From: CANLBN01 sp965230205
Lineage (GTDB): Bacteria > Pseudomonadota > Gammaproteobacteria > Pseudomonadales > Cellvibrionaceae
Direction: 5' to 3'
NCBI GenBank assembly: GCA_965230205.1
Contig: OZ245996.1
Location: forward strand, 744,001-808,000
DNA: 64,000 nt
Position numbers and translations under genes: made by a program. The notes below the pieces were generated by a model. That model was not told where the DNA came from. It saw nothing but the letters and a program-made list of their open reading frames with translations, and ran no database searches. Shown one piece after another: positions 55,886 through 63,476 of the stretch (positions within the stretch are counted from its first letter, which is position 1; each line of letters opens with the position of its first letter).

Positions 55886-56030
55886 TCCCCTCAATACAGT
55901 CTCAGCCGCTTTCCGACCAGCAGCATTCTCAGTTACGACAACATTTAGACCACCATTAACTGGATTAAATTTGCGGTCGAACTCTTTGGCTACTTTTAAT
56001 GCTTTAATACCTTTGTTAATTTTCTTTGGA
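55883..56030 (-). pseudogene. Headless 3' fragment of an unknown gene
   Basis: Open codons without a start end in FNPVNGGLNVVVTENAAGRK and a stop at 55883-55885. It lies between the membrane-type immunity gene and the repeat element. It could be a toxin tail or an immunity remnant. Confidence 0.4.
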
Positions 56031-56303
56031 GAGAAATAAAAACATAGAACAGAAGACCATAAAAAATGAAAACAATGAAATAAACAATAAAGTTTTTAAC
56101 TCTGTTTCAACTTCAGACTTCCCTTTAAAAATATTCCTTAATATCCTCCACTGAACAAATGCATCTATGTACATAAGTTCCCATTCAATATCACCATACT
56201 GTTTCAAATTAGCAAGGGAGGATTTATTTTTTCTAAGCTTATAATGAAATAAAAAGCCACACCCTATAAAAATAAATAAAAAAAATATAATTACTGCCGA
56301 CAT
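56016..56303 (-). CDS. Two-span membrane protein, candidate immunity protein
   Basis: 95 residues with hydrophobic segments at about 1-22 and 70-92 and a charged middle. It starts 2 bp after the stop codon of a Gly-rich toxin tail (56306-56443). A membrane immunity protein would fit a membrane-acting toxin. No family recognised. Confidence 0.55.
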   Translation of the reverse strand: MSAVIIFFLFIFIGCGFLFHYKLRKNKSSLANLKQYGDIEWELMYIDAFVQWRILRNIFKGKSEVETELKTLLFISLFSFFMVFCSMFLFLSKEN

Positions 56304-56305
56304 AG

Positions 56306-56443
56306 TTAAAAATCCTTAATTTTAAATTTGCACCTTATTGTTGTAACTACTGAAGCACCTAATCCAGTGCCTATACCAGCAGATGGAGTAACTCCTTGAG
56401 GGGAAATCCTCATAGAGGCATTACCCCCTAAACCGAAACCACC
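56306..56443 (-). pseudogene. Headless Gly-rich 3' tail of a toxin gene
   Basis: 46 codons from an in-frame TGA to TAA. It reads GGFGLGGNASMRISPQGVTP, then a Gly/Ala-rich part and a basic end KFKIKDF. Joined directly to a piece of rhs repeat sequence at 56450. Confidence 0.5.
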
Positions 56444-56449
56444 TCATGG

Positions 56450-56511
56450 CGGTCGTAGTGATGATATTGTCATCAGTGAGCGGCCGGCAAATTAGTCAAC
56501 GTATCGTCTGC
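56450..56511 (-). pseudogene. Fragment of the rhs LysM-like repeat
   Basis: About 60 bp matching 55310-55370 of the rhs gene by eye (both contain GGCCGGCAA, TTAGTCA and GTATCG in register). Frameshifted and not translated. It marks a recombination junction. Confidence 0.6.
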
Positions 56512-56617
56512 TAATAACTTGTCTTAGAAAAATTATTAAAAAACACAATCTCGTAAAGAAATTGTTTAACTTAAAAACTCAAATAGAAACTAGAAAAAGA
56601 AGAACAAAAAATAGCTT

Positions 56618-56908
56618 TTACTCTGACCCCAAATATTCATAAGTAGTCGATACCGCATTTAAATCTAAAAAATCAAGCTCTCTGACCCCTTGATTCCAAG
56701 ATTCTATAGCTGGCAATATTTTCTTAAATTTCAATGATAAGCTCTCAACATTAGAGCTCCGCCAATAATTATCATAAGCCCTTATAATAGACTGATCTTC
56801 ATTATTAAAATCTTCTTGATACTCTTTAAGATATTCTGGCAATACCTTAAATTTCTCTAAAAGACCTTTCTTTGGTAACAAACTTAATCTAAATTGCTGT
56901 ATTGCCAT
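56618..56908 (-). CDS. Candidate immunity protein
   Basis: 96 residues, helical, starting MAIQQFRLSLLPKKGLLEK. It follows the toxin tail at 56920-56997 by 11 bp. Its coding sequence includes a full copy of the 25-bp repeat (56671-56695), which encodes NQGVRELD, so the C-terminal end may have been altered by that repeat. No family recognised. Confidence 0.5.
   Translation of the reverse strand: MAIQQFRLSLLPKKGLLEKFKVLPEYLKEYQEDFNNEDQSIIRAYDNYWRSSNVESLSLKFKKILPAIESWNQGVRELDFLDLNAVSTTYEYLGSE
56671..56695. repeat. 25-bp repeat, copy within the 96-residue gene
   Basis: Arms AATCAAG and CTTGATT around CTCTCTGACCC. Identical to the copy at 57090-57114. Confidence 0.75.
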
Positions 56909-56919
56909 ATAAACTAACT

Positions 56920-56997
56920 TTAATTAGATTTCATTGTAATAAGTGGACCTTTAAGCACAGGGGGAGGAACCCTCGTTACATCATCCACCAAAACTGA
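56920..56997 (-). pseudogene. Headless 3' tail of a toxin gene
   Basis: 25 codons ending in VDDVTRVPPPVLKGPLITMK and a TAA, opened by an in-frame TAA upstream. Located just before the 96-residue immunity candidate. Confidence 0.4.
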
Positions 56998-57178
56998 TTA
57001 ATAAAAAAGCACTACGACCCCTTTAATCGTTCGTACCCAAATCGGTCGGCAGACTTAATTAATTTTTCTCTAACTGTTTGCACATCCAAAATCAAGCTCT
57101 CTGACCCCTTGATTCATTCTCGTTTTTATTTCGCAGCAAAGCTGATCAATAAAAAATCACTACGACCCCTTTTCGTTC
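56994..57178. repeat. Pair of CTGATYAATAAAAAA-CACTACGACCCCTTT repeats
   Basis: Copies at about 56994-57023 and 57142-57173, differing at three or four positions, about 150 bp apart. They flank the 25-bp repeat at 57090. Confidence 0.6.
57090..57114. repeat. 25-bp repeat, intergenic copy
   Basis: Identical to 56671-56695. Inverted AATCAAG/CTTGATT ends allow a 7-bp hairpin. Confidence 0.75.
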
Positions 57179-57201
57179 TTTTCGTTATGACCCCTTGATT
57201 T

Positions 57202-57495
57202 CTACGACCTCTTTAATCCCAAGGAATTTTCTATAGCTTCAAAATACTCGTTAGCTAAGTGATAATACATTTCCCATTCATTATTACTATTTACTTCCAT
57301 AAACTGCTTAGACCTTTCAATAAAAACTGGAATTGGGTCAAAATTTTCAGATATATAGCAACCCGTAATATTATTAACATAACAAACAAGCTCATAAATA
57401 GAAACATTCCTGCGATAACAGCGATTAGGAACATTTTCAGTCTTATTTAACTGCTGTTGTAGGTAATGTATTTTTTCAGTACTTGATTTTTTCAT
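57202..57495 (-). CDS. Candidate immunity protein of the orphan Rhs tip
   Basis: 97 residues starting MKKSSTEKIHYLQQQLNK. Two or three Cys, mixed helix pattern (YELVCYVNNITGCYI). It starts 9 bp after the stop of the orphan tip, so it is its likely immunity partner. No family recognised. Confidence 0.6.
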   Translation of the reverse strand: MKKSSTEKIHYLQQQLNKTENVPNRCYRRNVSIYELVCYVNNITGCYISENFDPIPVFIERSKQFMEVNSNNEWEMYYHLANEYFEAIENSLGLKRS

Positions 57496-57504
57496 AGACT
57501 AAAC

Positions 57505-58356
57505 CTATGGAGTAACATCTTTAATAACTAAACCAGGATTAAGTGTCTTCATTGCTTCTATAAATTCTGCTTTCGGAATTGGCTTATCAGAAAATCGAGG
57601 GTCAAAGACAACCTCTCCATTTGTAAAAACACGGTGATCAACAAACTCTTCTACCTGACCAAATTCTTTAGCCTTAACCGAAGAATTTGGAACAGTAAAA
57701 TCTAGAACCTGCCCTTTTTTTCCAGAAGCATTAAACAACATCTTAGCAATGTCATCACAATCCGTACAATTGACATCATTTACCCGAGCTTGGAAGGCTG
57801 GATCAGCTAGTAGATCTAACACCGCCTTATCAGAAACATTAGATTTTTTTGCTGACTTGAATAAAGTTTCTATCGCCTCTTTGGCTTTCTTGCCAAATTT
57901 CGCTAAACCAGGAAGAACTCCAATCAAAAGGCCAACTGGCTCAGCAACTATTTCTCCTGTAGTTGCATCCCTAACATTTGAATCACAACCTCCACCATTA
58001 CAAAGCATTAAATTCCCTTGAGGATCTTTCATTAGCCTCCAAGAGTCATTAACAGCTGTCAGATCTTGTTCTTTAGGATCAATTTTTTTGGTAGGGCTCT
58101 TATTCTTATCGACATGACTTACACCGCTAATATTGCCATCTTTTGCAGACAAACCCGCATTCACTTCAGACTGCTCCGGCCCATCTCCATCAGGCCCAAT
58201 ACTGTCACCCATATACCCCGTAGGATCAATCCGATTCATCGGATTATTCCATACATAGCTGTAGCGATTGTAACTGAGTACCATGGTTGGCGCTTGAACA
58301 ATCGGATCACTTTGCACCATCCGCCCAATCACCGGATCGTAAATCCGCCCGTTCAT
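57505..58356 (-). pseudogene. Orphan rhs tip with possible papain-fold toxin domain
   Basis: 283 codons beginning inside the conserved rhs core (NGRIYDPVIGRMVQSDP to NRIDPTGY, identical in protein to the 53714 gene over about 45 residues), then a different C-terminus. Upstream identity stops abruptly at the ATG, so this is a displaced tip, not a full gene. The toxin part has NCTDCDDIAKMLF near 190, then EEFVDHRVFTNGEVVFDP: a Cys-to-His/Asp order that fits Tox-PL-2-type papain-fold domains. The assignment is tentative. Confidence 0.65.
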
Positions 58357-58551
58357 ATGAACGCGGAGATACTCTGCTCAATCAATATTACTGGCACCTC
58401 CAAGCAACAAACAAGCAGACCCTATAAAAAATTATTTGAAATCATAACCTTACGAGCACACCTCTTGCACTCCAGCTTAACCTCCAACAGACATCTGAGA
58501 GCTTTTGAACTTATCATTATATGAACTGTCGGATGCAATCAAAATGGAAAA

Positions 58552-58573
58552 ATGTATAATTTTATGTATAATT
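58552..58573 (+). promoter_or_regulatory. Tandem ATGTATAATT direct repeats (candidate promoter)
   Basis: Two copies, 12 bp apart, each containing TATAAT (58555-58560 and 58567-58572). About 30 bp before the first gene of the three-gene operon. -35 boxes are weak. Confidence 0.45.
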
Positions 58574-58602
58574 ATTAAATAACCTAAGGCTTAGGGTGCT
58601 TG

Positions 58603-59388
58603 ATGAACGAATACAAAAAGCTAAATGATCAACCTCTCAAATTTGTCGTAGCCGAGTTTTGCTTTACCAAAATACTTGATATAGCTAAATATATACCTAA
58701 GCTCCAAGACGCTTTGCGCAAAAAGTACCCTAACCTTGATCAAAGGCCGAACCAATCAATACAAATACAAGCCGGCTCTATATCCATGTCAACTACAGAT
58801 ATATGGTCTTTTGTGAGCGAAAATAAAAAAAGTGCTGTTGAGATCCATCAAGATCGGTTGATTTATTACACATCTGAATACCCTAGGTTTGAAGGCTTTC
58901 ATAAAGCCTGCGCAGAAGCCGTGCAATTTTTAGTCGATATTGTCGATCCGACCCTTGTATCTAGAATCGGTCTTAGGTACAGCGATTTAGTCATCGTGGA
59001 TAAATCGAAGAATGAAAAAATGGAGAGCCTAGTCGAAAAGAGCTTCTTGTTCCCTGACTCTGTACAATCACTAGGAAACACTCAACATCAAAGAACAGAG
59101 ACTATTCTAAAAACGGACTTAGGCAATTTGGCGATCCGAACACTGTATGGTGTACATGGCCTTACTTGTTTTCAAGATATAAAATCAATACCTATATTTG
59201 TCGATGAAGACAATGAGCCAAGTGAACGCACTATTTTAGATTTCGACCACTTCTGGCAGTCAGGTACCAATCCTGTCAAGTTCAAAGCTGAAGAGATATT
59301 GGATAAACTAAACTCGCTGCATGAAACATCTAGGGAAGCTTTTTGGTCGGTAACTACAGATTATGCAAGGAACGAAAAATGGGCATAG
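58603..59388 (+). CDS. TIGR04255-family protein
   Basis: 261 residues from ATG 58603 with an AGGG site. Matches the TIGR04255 pattern: N-terminal PLKFVVAEFCFTKIL, central RLIYYTSEYPRFEGFHKA, then VSRIGLRYSDLVIV, and IDFDHFW-like LDFDHFWQSG near the end. The family is sporadically distributed and uncharacterised. It overlaps the next gene by 10 bp, and all three genes read on the plus strand with minimal spacing, so this is the first gene of a three-gene unit. Confidence 0.8.
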   Translation: MNEYKKLNDQPLKFVVAEFCFTKILDIAKYIPKLQDALRKKYPNLDQRPNQSIQIQAGSISMSTTDIWSFVSENKKSAVEIHQDRLIYYTSEYPRFEGFHKACAEAVQFLVDIVDPTLVSRIGLRYSDLVIVDKSKNEKMESLVEKSFLFPDSVQSLGNTQHQRTETILKTDLGNLAIRTLYGVHGLTCFQDIKSIPIFVDEDNEPSERTILDFDHFWQSGTNPVKFKAEEILDKLNSLHETSREAFWSVTTDYARNEKWA

Positions 59389-59951
59389 TATCAATAGATT
59401 CACAAGCTATTTCTCCACATATGACGGGCATAGCTGACAATACTTTAAATCCACCAGCCATTACTCTATTTTTAAATAAAGATGAACTAGAACGATTATA
59501 TGGTCTATATCAAGGTTCTGGCGGAACACCTAGTGGGATCTTCAGCTCTACTTTAAGCGGGGCATATAATGTTCCAGCTCAATTAAACAGCCAGACTAAC
59601 AAGCTTGAAGATATCATGAATAGCATTTCATCTAGCTTTTGCCTAACGAAAGATCAACTGGCAGATATCTGTAAGGTTAGCCGTAAAACCCTATACAACT
59701 GGATAGACGGCACCAGCGAACCACACAAAGCAAACCTGGATAGAATTTTCCAATTGCATATAATTGATACCGAATGGAAACGCGCCGGTTTTCCACAAGA
59801 TAAAAAAAATCTCTCGCAACTGTCTGTAAATGGAGAAAACCTATTTGATCTTCTTTCAGCAACAGAATTAGATAAAGAGCTAATTTTATTCGCTGGCTCA
59901 CGAGCAAGCCTCTTTATTCGAGAGGATAAAATTTCAGACCCTTTTTCTTGA
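59379..59951 (+). CDS. HTH-domain protein of the TIGR04255 operon
   Basis: 190 residues from ATG 59379, which has an AAGGA site inside the previous gene; an in-frame TTG lies 36 bp upstream. The N-terminal 85 residues are of unknown type and Ser/Gly-rich. An XRE-like HTH follows at about 88-122 (LTKDQLADICKVSRKTLYNW), then a C-terminal helical part. Could be the operon's regulator or an antitoxin-like component. No close family recognised. Confidence 0.7.
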   Translation: MGIVSIDSQAISPHMTGIADNTLNPPAITLFLNKDELERLYGLYQGSGGTPSGIFSSTLSGAYNVPAQLNSQTNKLEDIMNSISSSFCLTKDQLADICKVSRKTLYNWIDGTSEPHKANLDRIFQLHIIDTEWKRAGFPQDKKNLSQLSVNGENLFDLLSATELDKELILFAGSRASLFIREDKISDPFS

Positions 59952-59966
59952 TAGGAGATCTAATTT

Positions 59967-60782
59967 TTGATTGGAGATCAACTAGAAGAGTTAGGCTGGA
60001 GACAGGGTTCGCTATTAAAGAATCAAGATTATGGTATTTTAGATGATTTAGTTATTGGAATCCCTAAAGATAACCTAATCGTTATAGTAGCATCTCAATC
60101 ATGCGACATAGCTAATAATAATCTTGACCATGATCCCTATATTGAATTTTCCTTGGGAACATTAATTGACAAGGGAGATGGAAATCTAACTCATAATAAA
60201 AATCCACGCATTCTTCATATCCAAATCGACTATTCAACCGATACTATTGAGGTAGTAGGACAATTATTTGTAGAAATACTAGCTTATAAAAAAGCCTTTA
60301 TTCCAAAAGAGCACTTAATGGGACTAAATCCTGACTCGGGTAAAACAATTAGCAATGACCAATTAAAAAGCTATGTCTCTTGGCTATCTGCCCGCTACTC
60401 AAGACCTGCTCTACCAACTGAATTCAATAATAGAATTGCAAAAGCCGATCCAAAAAATAAACGAAAAAGAAAAGCTAAAACCTTAAATTCAGCATTATCA
60501 GGCTTGTACATTGAAATAATCCCCGACGCTGAGATACCTGAAGACCAAAACTATAATGTCAATTTATTAGCACTACTTTCCCCAGGCTTTGATAGCTCAG
60601 ATCAAAATATTAAGAGCGCTATAGGTGAGTATGCTGATATATTATTAAAGTCAGGAATGGATGTGAGCATCGCTATTAGAAATGAGAGTGAGGTATCGAT
60701 ATCAACTATCAAAAGATTTAAGCGTTTTTACTACGATGACCTTTCACTTAAGGAAGGAACCGAATTACCTCTAGAGCCTTAA
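59967..60782 (+). CDS. Unknown protein with SQSCDI motif, third gene of the TIGR04255 operon
   Basis: 271 residues from a TTG with a GGAG site 9 nt upstream; no ATG is possible nearby. Early beta strands lead to VIVASQSCDIANNN (Cys46, Asp47), a motif I have seen in uncharacterised proteins of accessory islands. A basic stretch KNKRKRKAK lies near 165. No transmembrane segment. The invariant-looking Cys-Asp suggests an enzyme or metal site, which is inference. Starts 15 bp after the HTH gene. Confidence 0.65.
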   Translation: MIGDQLEELGWRQGSLLKNQDYGILDDLVIGIPKDNLIVIVASQSCDIANNNLDHDPYIEFSLGTLIDKGDGNLTHNKNPRILHIQIDYSTDTIEVVGQLFVEILAYKKAFIPKEHLMGLNPDSGKTISNDQLKSYVSWLSARYSRPALPTEFNNRIAKADPKNKRKRKAKTLNSALSGLYIEIIPDAEIPEDQNYNVNLLALLSPGFDSSDQNIKSAIGEYADILLKSGMDVSIAIRNESEVSISTIKRFKRFYYDDLSLKEGTELPLEP

Positions 60783-60907
60783 TCAATACAGATTATTTCG
60801 GGCCATCGTCAATTTGCACTCAAGATTATTCATTGATATCCTTAACTTTCCTAAAGTCATTTATCATTTAGGAGAATAAGATGGAAATTAATATCTTAAA
60901 ATTGAAA

Positions 60908-60930
60908 TAGTGGTGGTACAAGCTTACGAT
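60908..60930 (-). pseudogene. Short remnant resembling the VPPWPDK lipoprotein ending
   Basis: On the minus strand codons read NRKLVPPLF then stop, resembling ESKFVPPWPDK. Very short, so weak. Confidence 0.3.
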
Positions 60931-60943
60931 TGAAAACGTCTTT

Positions 60944-61174
60944 ATGGGAAAGCACGTACTAGAAAAGCGCTTAACTGGATATCTAGCTAAAATGGAAAGT
61001 AAAGCGACTAAACATCATAAAAACCTGACAGGAGTGGGTAGCTGTTCTACAACAGTCCAAGAAGCAGTCCGGTGTCATGGACCCATAACAACTAACTTAC
61101 TTCTCATGCATTTTAGCTTACATGAGAAAATAGAAACGCTTTTTGTTTCTAACAAAAGAAAGGCATATTTTTAG
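60944..61174 (+). CDS. Doubtful 76-residue open reading frame
   Basis: Starts at an ATG without a good ribosome site and ends inside the loop of a strong terminator hairpin. Basic, no family recognised. Possibly spurious or a 3'-truncated remnant. Confidence 0.25.
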   Translation: MGKHVLEKRLTGYLAKMESKATKHHKNLTGVGSCSTTVQEAVRCHGPITTNLLLMHFSLHEKIETLFVSNKRKAYF

Positions 61175-61190
61175 AAATATGCCTTTCTTT
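61155..61190. terminator. Bidirectional terminator between the accessory operon and fdxA
   Basis: A 16-bp perfect stem (AAAGAAAGGCATATTT / AAATATGCCTTTCTTT) with a TTAG loop. T-rich on both sides. It serves fdxA on the minus strand and any plus-strand transcript from 58.6-61 kb. Confidence 0.9.
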
Positions 61191-61217
61191 TAATAAATAA
61201 TCACAAACTATATATTT

Positions 61218-61541
61218 TTATCTCTCCAATAAAGACAGCTTATCTTTTACTCCATTCCATTTTTCATGTTCATCTAAAGGGTCTTTTACCTGATTTATTT
61301 CAGGCCATAATGAAGAAAGCTCCGCATTCAACTCAATGAAACGAATTTGATCTTCTGGAAGTTCATCCTCTTCAAAAATTGCATCAATAGGGCATTCAGC
61401 GGGACATAAATTACAATCAATACAATCTTCAGGATGTATCACTAAAAAATTCGGCCCTTCTCTAAATGCATCTGTCGGACAGACTTCTACACACGTAGTA
61501 TGTTTACACTTAATACAATTTTCGGTAACGACAAAGGTCAT
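61218..61541 (-). CDS. fdxA: 7Fe ferredoxin FdxA
   Basis: 107 residues from the ATG at 61539-61541 with a GGAG site; an ATG 12 bp upstream is less likely. The typical MTFVVTENCIKCKHTTCVEVCP start and CIDCNLCPAECP coordinate a 3Fe-4S and a 4Fe-4S cluster. 107 residues is the exact length of the Azotobacter/Pseudomonas FdI type. Small electron carrier. Monocistronic between terminator 61155 and the mobile element. Confidence 0.96.
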   Translation of the reverse strand: MTFVVTENCIKCKHTTCVEVCPTDAFREGPNFLVIHPEDCIDCNLCPAECPIDAIFEEDELPEDQIRFIELNAELSSLWPEINQVKDPLDEHEKWNGVKDKLSLLER

Positions 61542-61601
61542 CTCTGGCTCCATCCAGTTTCAGTTAATTTTCATCTACTCTAACCAAAAAAATAAAATTA
61601 G

Positions 61602-61617
61602 TGTAATAATTATTACA
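61602..61617. promoter_or_regulatory. Perfect 16-bp palindrome upstream of fdxA
   Basis: TGTAATAATTATTACA, between fdxA and the tyrosine recombinase gene. It could be an operator for fdxA or a boundary site of the mobile element. Confidence 0.45.
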
Positions 61618-61661
61618 TCTATAAAATGATCATTTTCTTCTATATAAAACGAAGAAAGCTT

Positions 61662-62609
61662 TTAGGTTAAACGAGCCGCAGGATGTGTCTCTTTATAGAT
61701 CTCCCTTAACTTAGTAATCGTCACATGGGTATAGACTTGTGTTGTTGAGATATCCGCATGGCCCAGCATTTCCTGCACATGCCGAATATCAGCGCCATTT
61801 TCATGCATTAACGTCGCGGTCGAATGCCTAAATAAATTACAAGCCCCTGGCTTTTTTATACCAGCACGCTGTACATATTTTCTCGCCAATCGCGTCAATT
61901 GGTGGGCACGAAACTTCAGCCCCCTATCATCCAAAAATAGAACCGATTGTGATTCTACTTTTGCCAATAGTGGTCGCACTTGTTGAAGGTAAGCAATAAT
62001 CCATGTGACTGTTCTATCGGCCATGGGTACACGTCGGTCTTTTTGTCCTTTACCTCGATTAATCGTAATTACTTTATGACGTAGATCGACATCAGCAATA
62101 TTGAGATTGGCTAAATCCATTCGACGAATGCCAGTCGCATAATACACCTCTAGTATTGCCCGATCCCGTAAGCCATGTTTACTGGATAACAATGCTTGAC
62201 CCAAGAGCTTTTCGATTTCCGAAACCTCCAAAAAGCCTTTGGGTAACCGACGAGGGACTCTTGGCAAATCAAACAGTGCTGCCGGGTTCTCTCGAATAAT
62301 ACTGTGTTGATACAGCACCTTTAAAAACATTTTGACCGCAGTTAATCGATTGCGAATGGAAGCCGGCTCTAAGGGTTTATTTTTATAGGGCTGACGGTAT
62401 TTCATTAACGATTGAAGGTAAGCCTCCAATGCATTGAGATCAATTTTCTGAGGAGACTTAATCTTATTGGCTAAGCACCAGGCAATAAAAAAGCTCAGAG
62501 CCGATTGCTTGGTTTCAATGGTGCGGGGACTTTGCCCCCGCGCCAAACACGCATCCAAATAAAAACGCATCGCCTCATCAAAGGTTTTTATTTTGGTGCG
62601 CCTAAACAT
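61662..62609 (-). CDS. Tyrosine recombinase/integrase with altered HxxR box
   Basis: 315 residues. N-terminal core-binding SAM-like domain (about 8-105) and catalytic domain with Arg162 (TGIRRMDL), Lys187 (RGKGQKDRRV), NLFR at 258-261 where HxxR is expected, His284 (MLGHADIS) and Tyr293 (TTQVYTHV). The substitution of the first His by Asn is clear in the DNA. The start ATG directly follows the TOPRIM-like stop, so it is the last gene of a coupled operon. Close to XerC/D-type recombinases in length. Confidence 0.9.
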   Translation of the reverse strand: MFRRTKIKTFDEAMRFYLDACLARGQSPRTIETKQSALSFFIAWCLANKIKSPQKIDLNALEAYLQSLMKYRQPYKNKPLEPASIRNRLTAVKMFLKVLYQHSIIRENPAALFDLPRVPRRLPKGFLEVSEIEKLLGQALLSSKHGLRDRAILEVYYATGIRRMDLANLNIADVDLRHKVITINRGKGQKDRRVPMADRTVTWIIAYLQQVRPLLAKVESQSVLFLDDRGLKFRAHQLTRLARKYVQRAGIKKPGACNLFRHSTATLMHENGADIRHVQEMLGHADISTTQVYTHVTITKLREIYKETHPAARLT

Positions 62610-63476
62610 TTATCTCGCCTTCAAGACGTGACAGGAAGGTTTGAACGCTTTTGCTTTTTCGACAATATCGAGAATGGCAGATAATCCCTTGGACATGACC
62701 AAATCACCGATATTGGTTTCTTGCAAAAACAGTAAACGCCGACAGCGAATACCCGTGCCCAATAATGACTGAGCCACTAAGTTAGCGCTCAACTTACCTT
62801 GGCGGGAAGACTCAAAGGCAATATCAAGACAACGTATGCCGCTTTGCTCAATCAATACCAAATGGGATTCATTGAAACCTCGCAAACCTGCGATTGCTAC
62901 CACGTTCTCAATACCCGCAGAAAGAAAAATGGCCATATCAATCGGGTTCTGACAGAGGATAATATCCTGATACCGCTGCAGCGCGACTTGATTAAAAAAG
63001 CAAGCCTCACCAATCTGACAATAAGGCTCATAGTCAGTACCGGGGCGTAGCCATGGGGTAATCTTCTGGCCGTAGAATTGCCGATACTGACCGACTGTAT
63101 TTTTATCCGGCACCACCACAGCTCCTCGCATTCGCTCATGGCCAGTACTCAATAACAACCCATTACGTTGCAGCAAACCCCGGGTATAACCGCCTTCATC
63201 CGTTTTACCACAAGGCAAGTGGTAACCCAGGGTTCGATCGGAATAACCCAAGCCTAATCGCTCGATAACGTCGAGTGAGATCTTTCGGTCAGATAAATAC
63301 GTGAGCGCGCGATGTGAGTGCAATAAGGACTGCTGGTAATGATTCATCACCTGCGCCAGCATGGTTTGCTCCGCCAGCAATGGATCAAACACGCTCATAC
63401 CATCCGCTTCGTCGTATAGCAAAGGGGGCAAGGCATTGGCGTTAGAACTCGGTGATACAGAGTGAAAGGTATTCAT
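62610..63476 (-). CDS. DnaG-like TOPRIM-fold protein without catalytic residues
   Basis: 288 residues. The first part resembles the DnaG TOPRIM N-terminal region (HRALTYLSDRKISLDVIERLGLGYSD). The TOPRIM part follows: IILCQNPIDMAIFLSAG (175-180 CQNPID where VEGxxD is expected), VVAIAGLRG and DIAFESSRQGK (220-227 where FDxDxAG is expected). The catalytic Glu and Asp residues are thus lost. No zinc finger, no helicase. It overlaps the IstB stop by ATGA, and the recombinase follows at once. A nucleic-acid-binding accessory role in the element is inference. Confidence 0.7.
   Translation of the reverse strand: MNTFHSVSPSSNANALPPLLYDEADGMSVFDPLLAEQTMLAQVMNHYQQSLLHSHRALTYLSDRKISLDVIERLGLGYSDRTLGYHLPCGKTDEGGYTRGLLQRNGLLLSTGHERMRGAVVVPDKNTVGQYRQFYGQKITPWLRPGTDYEPYCQIGEACFFNQVALQRYQDIILCQNPIDMAIFLSAGIENVVAIAGLRGFNESHLVLIEQSGIRCLDIAFESSRQGKLSANLVAQSLLGTGIRCRRLLFLQETNIGDLVMSKGLSAILDIVEKAKAFKPSCHVLKAR

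Larger units (their letters stand above)
56909..57201. other. Repeat-rich gap between two immunity candidates
   Basis: Contains a short toxin tail (56920-56997), two related GATYAATAAAAAA-CACTACGACCCC repeats (56994-57021 and 57142-57172), a third TACGACCTCTTT (57203-region start), and a 25-bp repeat (57090-57114). No intact gene. Confidence 0.6.

Noticed and set aside
60944..61174. Confident gene call for the 76-codon frame
   Set aside because: No ribosome site, ends in a terminator loop, no family; kept only as a doubtful entry.
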